Part shown: piece after piece, positions 9,818 through 19,831 of the stretch | Layout of the letters: each line of letters starts with the position of its first letter | Position numbering within the stretch: the stretch's first letter is position 1 | From: an uncultured beta proteobacterium | Lineage (GTDB): Bacteria; Pseudomonadota; Gammaproteobacteria; Burkholderiales; SG8-41 | DNA: 64,000 nucleotides | NCBI GenBank assembly: GCA_903933915.1 | Contig: CAIZLW010000082.1 | Coordinates: 29,259 to 93,258 of the forward strand | Reading direction: 5' to 3' | The notes under the pieces: model-generated | The model's database searches: none | Seen by the model: the letters and a program-made list of their open reading frames with translations, nothing else | What the model was told of the DNA's origin: nothing | Translations under genes and position numbers: made by a program

Positions 9818-10489
9818 ATGAATATCCTCGCCCTCGATACCTCAACCGATTACTGCAGCGCCGCATTGTGGCGGGACGGTTTATGCGTGGAACGGGCTGC
9901 CGCCGCCGGCCAGTCGCATTCGACGCTGCTGATGCAAATGGCGGATGCCGTATTGGCAGAGGCCGGATTGAAGTTGCAGGCGCTTGATGGCATCGCTTAT
10001 GGCGAAGGGCCGGGATCATTTACCGGACTGCGCATTGCCTGCGCGGTGGCGCAGGGACTGGCTTTTGCCGCCGATCTGCCGGTGGCGGGCATCGGCACCT
10101 TGCAGGCGATGGCGGCGGCTTGTGATGCGCCGCGGGTGATCTGCTGTCTGGATGCGCGGATGCAGGAGGTTTATCACGCCGCCTATGAGCAGCAGGACGG
10201 CCTGTGGCGCGAGATTTCGGCCCCGCGTGTGTGCGCGCCGGCTGCGGTGCCGCTTGCCGAAGGCGGGGGCTGGACCGGGTGTGGCAGCGGTTTTGCGGTT
10301 TATGGCGAAGTGCTGCGGCAACGGCTGGGCAATGCACTGGTGACAGTGCGCCCGGATGTTTATCCGCATGCCGGCGATATCGCGCGACTGGCGGCCCCGG
10401 TGTTTGCCGCGGGGCTCGGCCGGCCGGCTGAACAGGCGGCGCCGCGCTACATCCGCGACAAGGTCGCGCTGAAAACGGCAGAGCGATGA
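9818..10489 (+). CDS. tsaB: tRNA threonylcarbamoyladenosine biosynthesis protein TsaB
   Basis: MNILALDTSTDYCSAALW...GEGPGSFTGLRIACAVAQGLAF. Confidence 0.95.
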   Translation: MNILALDTSTDYCSAALWRDGLCVERAAAAGQSHSTLLMQMADAVLAEAGLKLQALDGIAYGEGPGSFTGLRIACAVAQGLAFAADLPVAGIGTLQAMAAACDAPRVICCLDARMQEVYHAAYEQQDGLWREISAPRVCAPAAVPLAEGGGWTGCGSGFAVYGEVLRQRLGNALVTVRPDVYPHAGDIARLAAPVFAAGLGRPAEQAAPRYIRDKVALKTAER

Positions 10490-10950
10490 GCGCACAACTC
10501 GACACGCTGCCGCGGCTGCGGCTGATGACCGACGCCGACCTCGATGCCGTCGAGGCGATCGAGCAGTCGGTCTATACCCATCCCTGGACGCGCGGCAATT
10601 TTGTCGATTCGCTGGCTTCGGGTTATCAATGCTGGGTGATGGAGCAGTGTGGCGATGTCATCGGCTATGCGGTGACGATGGTGGCTGCGGGTGAGGCGCA
10701 TCTGCTCAACTTGAGCATCGTTGCGACGCTGCAGCGCCGCGGCCTGGGCAGCGAGCTGTTGCGCTTCATGCTGCAACTGGCGCGCGACTGCGGCGCCGTG
10801 ACCCTGTATCTTGAGGTGCGTGCGTCCAATCTGGCGGGGCGCGCCTTGTATGCCCGTCACGGCTTTGCCGAGATCGGCATCCGCAAGGCGTACTACCCGG
10901 CGCATCAGGGGCGCGAGGATGCGGTGACGATGGAGAGGAAACTGGCATGA
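10486..10950 (+). CDS. rimI: Ribosomal protein S18-alanine N-acetyltransferase
   Basis: GNAT fold; LNLSIVATLQRRGLGSELLRFML, ARHGFAEIGIRKAYYP; follows tsaB. Confidence 0.93.
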   Translation: MSAQLDTLPRLRLMTDADLDAVEAIEQSVYTHPWTRGNFVDSLASGYQCWVMEQCGDVIGYAVTMVAAGEAHLLNLSIVATLQRRGLGSELLRFMLQLARDCGAVTLYLEVRASNLAGRALYARHGFAEIGIRKAYYPAHQGREDAVTMERKLA

Positions 10951-11717
10951 CCGAGGCTGCGGATCGCCGACGCGAGGAGATGCTCCGCGAGATGGGGATC
11001 AGTCCCATCTGGCGGCTGCGTGGCGCGCCTGCGGCTGCAGAGGCGCCGGCAGCGCCGGTAACCGGAACAACGCTGGTCGCTGCAGAACCGCAGCCACAGC
11101 CGATGGCTGCAGTGATCGCGCCGCGCGGCGACGTTGCCGGCATGGACTGGCCGGCGCTGCAGTCCTGCGTTGCCGATTGCACCGCCTGCGGCTTGCACAA
11201 GGGCCGCAACAAGACGGTATTCGGGGTCGGTGATCAACAGGCGGACTGGCTCATTGTCGGTGAAGGCCCCGGCGCCGATGAAGATGCGCAGGGTGAACCA
11301 TTCGTCGGGCAGGCCGGCAGACTGCTCGACAACATGCTGGCAGCCATCAAGCTCAAGCGCGGCGCGAATGTCTATATCGCCAACATCGTCAAATGCCGGC
11401 CGCCGGGCAACCGTAATCCGCAGGCCGATGAAGCGCAGGCCTGTGCGCCCTACCTGAAACGGCAGATCGAACTGATCCAGCCGAAGCTGATCATCGCCCT
11501 GGGCAAGGTCGCGGCGGTGAATCTGCTCGGCCGCGATGCGAGCATTGCCAGTCTGCGCGGCGCTGTTCACGATTGCCGTGGCATCCCGCTGATCGTGACA
11601 TATCATCCGGCTTATCTGCTGCGCACGCTGTCGGACAAGGCGAAGGCCTGGGAAGATCTTTGTTTTGCCGTGACCACGATGCAAGCCTTGCAATCTGCAC
11701 AATCCGCCGCCACCTGA
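10947..11717 (+). CDS. Uracil-DNA glycosylase, family 4/5 type
   Basis: CTACGLHKGRNKTVFGVG, GEGPGADEDAQGEPFVGQAGRLLDNML, VKCRPPGNRNP, TYHPAYLLR. Confidence 0.93.
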   Translation: MTEAADRRREEMLREMGISPIWRLRGAPAAAEAPAAPVTGTTLVAAEPQPQPMAAVIAPRGDVAGMDWPALQSCVADCTACGLHKGRNKTVFGVGDQQADWLIVGEGPGADEDAQGEPFVGQAGRLLDNMLAAIKLKRGANVYIANIVKCRPPGNRNPQADEAQACAPYLKRQIELIQPKLIIALGKVAAVNLLGRDASIASLRGAVHDCRGIPLIVTYHPAYLLRTLSDKAKAWEDLCFAVTTMQALQSAQSAAT

Positions 11718-11750
11718 AGTGGTGTTCATCTCTGTCTGAGGAGTCTGCCG

Positions 11751-12425
11751 GTGAAAAAACTTAATATATTGATTTTATTGATGTTTTCTTTATTCGCCGG
11801 TGGCTGCGGTTACAACGCGCTGCAGGCCGGTGACGAACACATCAAGGCCAGTTGGGCCGAGGTCGTCAATCAGTATCAGCGTCGCGCCGACCTGATTCCC
11901 AATCTGGTGGAGACCGTGAAGGGGTTCGCCGCCCAGGAAAAGGATGTGCTGCTCGGCGTGACCAACGCGCGTTCGAAAGTCGGCTCGATCCAGGCAACGC
12001 CGGAGCTGGTCAACGATCCGCAGGCCTTCGCGCGTTTTTCGCAGGCACAGGGTGAACTGTCCTCAGCGCTGTCGCGGCTGCTGGTGGTTTCCGAAAATTA
12101 TCCGCAGCTCAAATCGGATGCGAATTTCCGCGACCTGCAGGCGCAGCTCGAAGGCACGGAGAACCGCATTGCCGTTGCGCGCAAGCGTTACATCGATACC
12201 GTTCGTGAATACAACACCATCGTGCGGTCCTTCCCGAGCAATCTCACGGCGATGATTTTCGGCATCAAGGAGAAGGCGCAGTTCACCGTCGAAAACGAAA
12301 AAGAAATCAGCAAGGCGCCGAAAGTCGAGTTCGGCAAACCCGCGGCGCCGACTCCAGCCGCACCGGCACCGCCCGCGGCCCCTTCCAGTCCTGCCAGCGA
12401 GTACACGGTGCCCGCCACCAAATAA
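11751..12425 (+). CDS. LemA family protein
   Basis: YNALQAGDEHIKASWAEVVNQYQRRADLIPNLVETVKGFA. Confidence 0.95.
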   Translation: MKKLNILILLMFSLFAGGCGYNALQAGDEHIKASWAEVVNQYQRRADLIPNLVETVKGFAAQEKDVLLGVTNARSKVGSIQATPELVNDPQAFARFSQAQGELSSALSRLLVVSENYPQLKSDANFRDLQAQLEGTENRIAVARKRYIDTVREYNTIVRSFPSNLTAMIFGIKEKAQFTVENEKEISKAPKVEFGKPAAPTPAAPAPPAAPSSPASEYTVPATK

Positions 12426-13316
12426 GTGATGCGTGCCTTGTCGCGGTGGCGTGTGTATGCGGTTGCCGTGCTGCTGGGTTTTACCCTGCAGGCCGGCGCC
12501 GCCGGCGTTGACATTCCGCCGCTGAAGTCACGGGTCACCGATCTAACCGGCACGCTGCCGGCGCAGCAGATCGTGCAACTCGAGCAGCGTCTCGCCGCCT
12601 TTGAAAAAGAGAAGGGCGTCCAGATTGCCGTGCTGATGGTGCCGACCGTGCAGCCGGAATCCATCGAGGAATACGCGGTGCGCGTGATCGAGCAATGGAA
12701 AATCGGCCGCAAGGGCATTGATGACGGTGTGCTGCTGGTCATTGCCAAAAACGATCGCAAGCTGCGCATCGAGGTCGGTTACGGCCTCGAAGGCGCGCTC
12801 AATGACGCGACCGCGAAACGCATCATCAGCGAAGACATCGTGCCGCATCTGAAGCATGGTGATTTTGCCGCCGGCGTCAATGCCGGCGTGTCGCGCATCC
12901 TGCGCGTGGCCGGCGGCGAACCCTTGCCGCCTGTGCAACAAGGGCAGGGCAGATCATCCTCGCTGCCCTTCGATCCGATGCTGCTGTTAGCTGCGTTCAT
13001 CTTTGCCAACCCGCTGACGCGGATGCTGCGCCCGTTGCTCGGGCGTGTTCCTGCGGCCGGTTTGATCAGCCTCGCGGTCGGTGTGGGAATCGGGCTGGTC
13101 TTCGGCAGTCTCTTTGCCGGGCTGATTGCCGGCGCCGTCATTTTTTTTATGGGGCTGGCCGGTGGCGGCAACGGCGGGTCCTGGGGCTCTGGCGGGGGTT
13201 CATGGTCGTCCGGCGGCGGCTCATGGTCATCCGGCGGCGGTGGCTTCAGCAGTGGTGGCGGCTTCAGCGGCGGCGGGGGCAGTTCCGGTGGCGGCGGCGC
13301 ATCGGGGAGCTGGTGA
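12426..13316 (+). CDS. TPM domain protein (YgcG-like) with Gly/Ser-rich C-terminus
   Basis: RVTDLTGTLPAQQIVQLEQRLAAFEKEKGVQIAVLMVPTVQPESIEEYAVRVIEQWKIG; C-terminal GGGSWSSGGG repeats. Confidence 0.9.
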   Translation: MMRALSRWRVYAVAVLLGFTLQAGAAGVDIPPLKSRVTDLTGTLPAQQIVQLEQRLAAFEKEKGVQIAVLMVPTVQPESIEEYAVRVIEQWKIGRKGIDDGVLLVIAKNDRKLRIEVGYGLEGALNDATAKRIISEDIVPHLKHGDFAAGVNAGVSRILRVAGGEPLPPVQQGQGRSSSLPFDPMLLLAAFIFANPLTRMLRPLLGRVPAAGLISLAVGVGIGLVFGSLFAGLIAGAVIFFMGLAGGGNGGSWGSGGGSWSSGGGSWSSGGGGFSSGGGFSGGGGSSGGGGASGSW

Positions 13317-13317
13317 C

Positions 13318-13815
13318 ATGAATATCAAACGCCTGCTTAAACATGTGCTGATGCCGCCGTGGCTGGTGCGCGGCACTTTTTCATCGGCAGTGATGCGCCG
13401 CGTCGAGGACGCTGTCAAAGCGAGCGAGCGGACTCACCGCGGCGAGCTTTGTGTTGCGGTGGAGGCCGGCCTTGAGCTGGAATCGCTGTGGCGCGGGCAG
13501 AGTCCGCGGGCCCGGGCCGAGCAGGTGTTCTCGCAACTGCGCGTTTGGGATACCGCTGAAAACAGCGGCGTACTGCTTTACATCAACTGGGCGGATCGCA
13601 ATATCGAGATCATCGCCGACCGCGGCATCAGTGCGCGGGTGTCCCAGGATGAATGGGAGGCGATTTGCCAGGCCATCGAGCAGTCCTTCCGCGCAGGGCG
13701 GTTCGAAGCCGGACTGCTGGAAGGCATTGCGCGCATCACCGGACTGCTCGCGGCACATTTTCCGGCCGCAGCCGGCAACGTGGATGAACTCTCCAACCGG
13801 CCGGTCATGTTGTGA
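13318..13815 (+). CDS. TPM domain protein
   Basis: HRGELCVAVEAG...NSGVLLYINWADRNIEIIADRGISARV; next to LemA/TPM genes. Confidence 0.85.
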   Translation: MNIKRLLKHVLMPPWLVRGTFSSAVMRRVEDAVKASERTHRGELCVAVEAGLELESLWRGQSPRARAEQVFSQLRVWDTAENSGVLLYINWADRNIEIIADRGISARVSQDEWEAICQAIEQSFRAGRFEAGLLEGIARITGLLAAHFPAAAGNVDELSNRPVML

Positions 13816-14034
13816 CCTGCGCGCGCACGCAGGGTACCTCACTGAATTAGTGCTGCTTCGAACGGGCTGTACCGATACTGGCCGCTTCATGACGGATTGC
13901 GGTAAAGTGCCGCCTCGGTTGCCGAAAGACTGCAGTGTCCAATGCAGCACGGTTGCCGCATCCACCGGAGGAGCGATTTTGATCAAAGGCAGCTGTATTG
14001 GGATCATGCGGCGCAAACGCTGCGGAGTGTGCGC

Positions 14035-15537
14035 ATGATTGATGCGATTTCCGCCGGCCTTTTTGCGTTGCTGACTCCGCAGGCGGTGTTGTTCCTGTTC
14101 CTCGGCGTGATTTACGGCCTGGTCATCGGCATCCTGCCCGGTCTCGGCGGCGTGGTGGCGATGGCGCTGCTGCTGCCGTTTACCTATGGTTTCGAGACGG
14201 CGGCGACGCTGGCGCTGCTGCTCGGTGCACACATCGCGACGATCTGGGGCGACTCGGTGACCAGCATTCTGTTCAGCGTGCCCGGTTCGGCGAAGGGGCT
14301 GGCGCTGTGTTTCGACGGCTATCCGATGACCAAGCAGGGCAAGGCCAAACGCGCGCTCGCCGCGTCGGCAACCGGCGCGCTTCTCGGCGGCATCATCGGC
14401 GCGGTGTTTCTGGCCTTGTGCATTCCGCTGATCCGTCCGGTGATTCTGGCGCTGGGTCCCAGCGAATACCTGATGATGGCGCTGTGGGGTCTGACAGTGA
14501 TCGCGACCTTCAGCGAAGGTTCGCTGATGAAGGGCATGACCGCCAGTGTTCTCGGCGTGCTGGTCGCTTTTATCGGCACTGATGTGGTGACGGCGACGCC
14601 GCGTTTCACCTTCGGCAGCGAATTCCTGATGGACGGCATTTCGTTTCCGGTGGCGATGATCGGCCTGTTCGCAGTGTCGGAAATGATGAAAATGTCGATC
14701 CGCGGCACGCCAATCATTGACCGCTCGCTGGTCAGCGAAGACAGCACGGTATGGCAGGGCGTCTGCGACGCCTTCCGCCACTGGTGGCTGGTGGTCCGTT
14801 CCAGCCTGCTCGGTTTGTGGATCGGCGTACTGCCCGGGGTTGGCGCCAGCGTGGCGGGTCTTGCCGCTTATGCGCAGGCAGTTCAGACCTCGAAAACACC
14901 GGAGCGTTTCGGCAAGGGTGCGGTGGAAGGGGTGATTGCACCGGACGCCACGATGGGGGCGAACGAAGGCGGCGGGCTGATGCCGACGCTGGCCTTCGGC
15001 ATTCCCGGCGGCGAGAGCATGGCGATCCTGCTGGTGGCCTTCATCGGGCTGGGCATCGTGCCGGGACCGGACATGCTGACCAAAAATCTTGATGTCGTGT
15101 TCAGCATGGTATGGATCATCGTGCTCGCCAATATCATGGTGACCATCATCGGTCTCGGCATCACGCCGTGGCTGGCGCGGCTGCCGTCGCTGCAGGCGAA
15201 CTTGATGGTGCCGATGGTGCTGACAGTGTGTTTTGTCGGCGCCTATGCCACTCGCGGCCGCATCGAGGATGTCGTGGTGGCCGCGGTATTCGGTGTCATT
15301 GGCTATCTGATGGACAAATACCGGTATTCGCGCGCGAATTTTGTCATCGGCATGGTGTTGGCGGTGATGATCGAGCGCAATCTGCATATTTCGATCAACC
15401 TCTACGGGGCTGATTTCCTGCTTGACCGGCCGATTGCGCTGGCCATGCTGATCTTTGTGGTGGTCACCGCAGTCCTGCCTTTCTGGCGCGAACGCCGTCG
15501 TAAACGCGCCGCGCTGCAGGCCGGGGGCGTGGCATGA
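14035..15537 (+). CDS. Tripartite tricarboxylate transporter permease, TctA family
   Basis: GILPGLGGVVAMALLLPFTYGFE, ANEGGGLMPTLAFGIPGGESMAILLVAF; start at MIDAISAGL. Confidence 0.95.
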   Translation: MIDAISAGLFALLTPQAVLFLFLGVIYGLVIGILPGLGGVVAMALLLPFTYGFETAATLALLLGAHIATIWGDSVTSILFSVPGSAKGLALCFDGYPMTKQGKAKRALAASATGALLGGIIGAVFLALCIPLIRPVILALGPSEYLMMALWGLTVIATFSEGSLMKGMTASVLGVLVAFIGTDVVTATPRFTFGSEFLMDGISFPVAMIGLFAVSEMMKMSIRGTPIIDRSLVSEDSTVWQGVCDAFRHWWLVVRSSLLGLWIGVLPGVGASVAGLAAYAQAVQTSKTPERFGKGAVEGVIAPDATMGANEGGGLMPTLAFGIPGGESMAILLVAFIGLGIVPGPDMLTKNLDVVFSMVWIIVLANIMVTIIGLGITPWLARLPSLQANLMVPMVLTVCFVGAYATRGRIEDVVVAAVFGVIGYLMDKYRYSRANFVIGMVLAVMIERNLHISINLYGADFLLDRPIALAMLIFVVVTAVLPFWRERRRKRAALQAGGVA

Positions 15538-16040
15538 GCCGGCACGCACAGGAAAACCTGGTTTCGCTGATCCTGCTCGGGCTGTTCGGTCTGGTGCTCT
15601 GGCTGTGCCAGGACTTCGGCCCCCGGGCGCGGCTGATCCCGCTGCCGCTGGCGGTGTTCGGCATCGCGCTGACTGTGGCGCAATTCGCCTGGCACAATTT
15701 CGGCCGCGAAGACGCCCGTCCGATGGAGATGATCAGCGTCGATACCAGCGCCATCACAGCGACTGGCGAAGGCCGGCCGCGCACGGAACGTACGGAAGAG
15801 CAGTTGGGGCAGTGGGGCGAGACTGGCGCCTATTTCATTGTCGCCTTGCTGGTGGCGATGATTTTTGCGATCGGGATCTTTCCGACGGTGTTCGTTTTTA
15901 CCGCGGCTTATCTGATCCTGACCCGCTACTGCACGGCGGTGCAGGGGCTGGCGTATTCCGCAGCTTTGACGGTTTCGATTTATCTGTTGTTTGCTGTGGC
16001 GCTGGAGATGCAGCCTTATCACGGGCTGCTGGCGGGATGA
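15534..16040 (+). CDS. Tripartite tricarboxylate transporter TctB family protein
   Basis: Small multi-TM protein between TctA and TctC, overlapping TctA. Confidence 0.85.
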   Translation: MSRHAQENLVSLILLGLFGLVLWLCQDFGPRARLIPLPLAVFGIALTVAQFAWHNFGREDARPMEMISVDTSAITATGEGRPRTERTEEQLGQWGETGAYFIVALLVAMIFAIGIFPTVFVFTAAYLILTRYCTAVQGLAYSAALTVSIYLLFAVALEMQPYHGLLAG

Positions 16041-16073
16041 ATGTCCTGATCGAACTTTGACGAAGAGGAAACG

Positions 16074-17093
16074 ATGAAGACCAATCGCAGAAAGTTGTTG
16101 CTGGCCGGCGCGATGACGCCGGTGGTGATGGGCATGCCGCTGCGCGCTTCGGCGCAGGCGTTGGATTATTACAAGGGCAAAACCCTGATCATCAACATCG
16201 CCGGCAGCCCCGCGGGCGGCCATACGCGTTTCGCGCGCATGCTCGCGCCGTACCTCGAAAAGTACATCGGCGCCAAGGACGTGCGGTTGGTCAACATGCC
16301 CGGCGGCGGTGGCCTGAAGGCGGCCAATCATGTGTGGCGGCTGAAACCCGGCGCGGCGGAGGTCTATTTCGGCAACGTGTCGACGCTGCTGCTGGCGAAT
16401 CTGGCGGGCAGTGCCGGCGCCACCTTTGATCCGACGAAATTTGCGTTCCTCGGCCGCGTCACCAGCGAGCCGCGTGTACTGACGGTCGGCGGCAAGTCGG
16501 CGATCCGCTCGGTGCAGGACATGCAGAAGCTGAAACGGCCGTTTGTGTTTCCGTCGCAGGGCACCGACGAGGATTTCTACACCATGGCGGTGTTGTCCGA
16601 TGCGCTGGGCTTCAAGCTGAAGGCAGTGACCGGCTACGAAGGCAATGCCGACACTTCGCTGGCGGTAATCAAGGGCGACGGCGACGGCCATATCACCGGC
16701 TGGAGCGAATCTCTGGGTGCGATCCGTTCCGGCGACAAGTTCCCGGTGATGATGGTGACTTCGCAGGCTTCGCCCGACTACCCGAATATTCCGATTGTCA
16801 CCAACATCGCGCCCGCAGCCAAACGCAGCGTGGTGCAGGCAATGGCGACCATCCTCGAGACCCACCGCAGCTATATCGGCCCGCCCAATATGGAGCCGCA
16901 GGCAATTGCCGCCTTCCGCGCCGCCGTCAATGCGGCGATGAAGGATCCGGCGCTGATTGCCGAGTCGACCAAGGGCGAGCGTCTGCTGTCGCCGATGGAC
17001 GGCGCTGTGCAGCAGAAGGCGATGACCGAGATGGCGCGCACCAGTGCGGCGCTGTCGCCTATCCTCAAAGCTGCGGTGAAAGACATCCAGTAA
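16074..17093 (+). CDS. TctC-family substrate-binding protein
   Basis: Signal peptide; LIINIAGSPAGGHTRFARMLAPYLEKYIGAKDVRLVNMPGGGGLKAANHVW. Confidence 0.85.
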   Translation: MKTNRRKLLLAGAMTPVVMGMPLRASAQALDYYKGKTLIINIAGSPAGGHTRFARMLAPYLEKYIGAKDVRLVNMPGGGGLKAANHVWRLKPGAAEVYFGNVSTLLLANLAGSAGATFDPTKFAFLGRVTSEPRVLTVGGKSAIRSVQDMQKLKRPFVFPSQGTDEDFYTMAVLSDALGFKLKAVTGYEGNADTSLAVIKGDGDGHITGWSESLGAIRSGDKFPVMMVTSQASPDYPNIPIVTNIAPAAKRSVVQAMATILETHRSYIGPPNMEPQAIAAFRAAVNAAMKDPALIAESTKGERLLSPMDGAVQQKAMTEMARTSAALSPILKAAVKDIQ

Positions 17094-17097
17094 ACGC

Positions 17098-17994
17098 ATG
17101 ACCCGCGCGATCCGCACTTATTCGATGGCGGATCGCGCCGTCAGTCCCGACTTTGCGATCCGCGACGAAAAAAGCGTTACCCGCATCGTCGAGGCGCATC
17201 GTCACGAGTATTTCCAGATCCAGCTCAATCTTGCCGGGCGCACCACGCAGCACATCGCGGCGGCGGCGCGGCCGCTGGGGCCCGGCGATCTGAGTTTTGT
17301 ACTGCCGTACCGGGTGCATCGCATCCCGCATCCGCCGCGCTCGCGCTTTTTCATCCTCAGCTTCAATCTGCATTTCCTGCGCCCGGAGCTGGGTGTTGAT
17401 CCGCTGGATCTGGAGGATGTGCCGCTGACGCGTGCGCCCGAACTGGCGCCGTTCCTGTTTCAGGAATACCTGGATTTTTCAATGGCGGGCAAGGACCTCG
17501 AACTTGTCACCGAGGCCTGCCGCAACATGCAGACGGAGAATGCGCGCCGCCGTTACGGTTCGCTGGAACTGATCCGCGGGTATCTGCTGTTGTTGCTGGG
17601 CACGGTGTGCCGGCGGCATGAACGTGCGCTGCTGGGAATGGCGGCGAAACAGGCGCAGCGCACCAGCCGGCGCGATGCGCTGGCGCGGGTGATGCGCCAT
17701 GTGCGCGAACACCTGGCGCAGCGCATCCAGCTCACCGATGCGGCCGCGGCGGCGGATCTGTCGCCGAACTACCTCGCACACCTGATCAAAAAGGAAACCG
17801 GCAAGACCTTTGTCGACCTGGTCACCGAACGGCGCATGGAGAAAGCCTGCGAATTGCTGACCCACACCACGCTGCGCATCAACGAGGTGGCGCAGGCGGT
17901 GGGTTTTGAAGACGAAGCCTATTTCGCCCGTCGTTTCCGCCAGCGCTATGCGACTGCACCGCGCCAGTTCCGTCTGCGTTCGGCAAAACAGTAG
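17098..17994 (+). CDS. AraC family transcriptional regulator
   Basis: C-terminal double HTH: AAAADLSPNYLAHLIKKETGKTFVDLVTERRMEKACELL...INEVAQAVGFEDEAYFARRFRQRY. Confidence 0.93.
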   Translation: MTRAIRTYSMADRAVSPDFAIRDEKSVTRIVEAHRHEYFQIQLNLAGRTTQHIAAAARPLGPGDLSFVLPYRVHRIPHPPRSRFFILSFNLHFLRPELGVDPLDLEDVPLTRAPELAPFLFQEYLDFSMAGKDLELVTEACRNMQTENARRRYGSLELIRGYLLLLLGTVCRRHERALLGMAAKQAQRTSRRDALARVMRHVREHLAQRIQLTDAAAAADLSPNYLAHLIKKETGKTFVDLVTERRMEKACELLTHTTLRINEVAQAVGFEDEAYFARRFRQRYATAPRQFRLRSAKQ

Positions 17995-18099
17995 GAAAAT
18001 CCTTAAAAAACACCAACGCGTCACTGGTTTCCCGACGTCGCCCCTCGTAGCATGGCCTCTTCAGTGAACAACCCCGGCAAGTGCCGGCATGAGGCCGCA

Positions 18100-19827
18100 A
18101 TGAACAAGCAATTCATCCAGATCGAAACCGATGTGCTGGTGGTCGGCGGCGGCGTTGCCGGCAGCATGGCGGCCATTCCGGTATTGGAAGCCGGTCTGAA
18201 AGTGGTCATCTGCGAAAAGGGCAAGGTGCTCGACCATTGCGGCAGCATCGGCTGCGGCGTTGACCACTACCTGACGATCATGGACTCCGGTCCGGAATGG
18301 GATACGCCGGAATTCCTGATCAAGCATGTACCGGAACTGACCGATGGCATCGTCGACATGGAAGTGGCGGGGCGGGTGATCCACGAGATGCCGCGGATTT
18401 TCCGCAAGATCGAAGCGCTGGGCGTCGATTTCAGGGATCGCCAGACTGGCGATTATTACCGGCTGCGTTCCTTTGGCTTGCCGGGTACGTACCACATCAA
18501 TTTCGACGGCACCGATTTCAAGAAACACCTCGGGGAACGGGTGCGCAAGGGCAAGGCCACGGTGCTGATGCGCACGATGGTGGTGCAGTTGCTGGTGAAA
18601 GACAACCGCGCTTACGGCGCCGTGGCCTTCAATTTCCGCACCGGCGAATGGACGGTGATTCGTGCCAAGGCGGTGGTGCTCGCGGCCGGCGACGTCAACC
18701 GCATTTCGCAAAACGCATCGGGTCTCGCATTCGATTCCTGGCATATCCCGTATAACACCGGAGATGCCCAGGCCATGGGTTATCACGCCGGCGCCGCACT
18801 GGCGAACATGGAGTCGGTCGAAGCGACGCTGACGCCCAAAGGTTTTTCCTGTCAGGGCCTCAACGCGCTGGTCAGCCTTGGTGCCTATTTCGTCAACAAG
18901 GCCGGCGAACGGTTCATGTTCAAGTATGACAAGAAGGGCGAAAACGCCCGCCGCGCGGTGATTGCCGACGGCGTCATCAATGAATACCTTCTCGGCAACG
19001 GCCCGATCTATCTCGACTGCCGGCATCTGCCGCAGGACATGCTCGACCGTATGGAGCACACTTTGCAGGTGGATCGTTACACGCTGCCGGCGTATTACCA
19101 GCAGAAGGGTGTGAATTTCCGCGAGGAACTGGTCGAGGTGTCGGTGTCCGAACTGAGCATCCGCCGCAGCGGCGTGTATTTCCGCGGCAGCGGCCTTGCG
19201 GTCGACACCAATGGCGAAACGGCAGTCGAGGCGCTGTTTGCCGCGGGCGACTGCGCCACGGTCAGCGGTGGAATATCCGGCGCCGCAGTGCTCGGCCATA
19301 TTGCCGGCGAAGGCGTGGTGCAACGCATCCGTGCCAGCAGCGGTTCGCTGCCCGCGCTGGATCTGAAGGCGCTGGCGCAGATCCGCGCGCAGTCCGAAGC
19401 CCATCTGCAGCAGCCGGACGGCCTGCCGTGGAAAGATTATGAAGACACCACCCGCCAGACCGTCAGCGATTACGTCGGCGTGCGCCGCAACGAGCGCGGC
19501 CTGAAGCTGGCGCTGGATACGCTGTGCGCGCTGGCCAAACGTGAACCGACGCTGAAGGCCGACGACCTGCACGGGCTGATGCGCGTGCATGAAGCCAAGA
19601 ATATCCGCATGAACGCCGAGATCATGGCCACGGCGTCGCTGGCGCGGCAGGAAACGCGGACCGGTTCCTCGCATTTCCGCATGGATTTTCCGAAAACGGA
19701 TGATGTGAACTGGCGCAAATTCGTCATCGTCGAGCGCGGCGCCAACGGGCCGGTGACACGTACGCTGTCGACCGACCAGCCGCTGTCCGCAGCATTCAAA
19801 CGCGGCAATGCCGCAGTGGCCGCCTGA
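18100..19827 (+). CDS. FAD-dependent oxidoreductase of the fumarate reductase / AprA-like flavoprotein family
   Basis: TDVLVVGGGVAGSMAAIPVLEAGLKVVICEKG FAD motif; EALFAAGDCATVSGGISGAAVLGHIAGE C-terminal FAD segment. Confidence 0.85.
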   Translation: MNKQFIQIETDVLVVGGGVAGSMAAIPVLEAGLKVVICEKGKVLDHCGSIGCGVDHYLTIMDSGPEWDTPEFLIKHVPELTDGIVDMEVAGRVIHEMPRIFRKIEALGVDFRDRQTGDYYRLRSFGLPGTYHINFDGTDFKKHLGERVRKGKATVLMRTMVVQLLVKDNRAYGAVAFNFRTGEWTVIRAKAVVLAAGDVNRISQNASGLAFDSWHIPYNTGDAQAMGYHAGAALANMESVEATLTPKGFSCQGLNALVSLGAYFVNKAGERFMFKYDKKGENARRAVIADGVINEYLLGNGPIYLDCRHLPQDMLDRMEHTLQVDRYTLPAYYQQKGVNFREELVEVSVSELSIRRSGVYFRGSGLAVDTNGETAVEALFAAGDCATVSGGISGAAVLGHIAGEGVVQRIRASSGSLPALDLKALAQIRAQSEAHLQQPDGLPWKDYEDTTRQTVSDYVGVRRNERGLKLALDTLCALAKREPTLKADDLHGLMRVHEAKNIRMNAEIMATASLARQETRTGSSHFRMDFPKTDDVNWRKFVIVERGANGPVTRTLSTDQPLSAAFKRGNAAVAA

Positions 19828-19831
19828 GGGA

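Noticed and set aside
13170-13316. GGCGGC-rich repeat as a separate element
   Set aside because: It is the Gly/Ser-rich tail of a TPM protein, a common feature of that family.
13381-15549. 722-aa minus-strand ORF
   Set aside because: Antisense to TPM and TctA genes; low-complexity His/Arg/Gln-rich translation typical of the complement of GC-rich coding DNA.
15402-17117. 571-aa minus-strand ORF
   Set aside because: Antisense to clear TctA/TctB/TctC genes; no recognisable domain.
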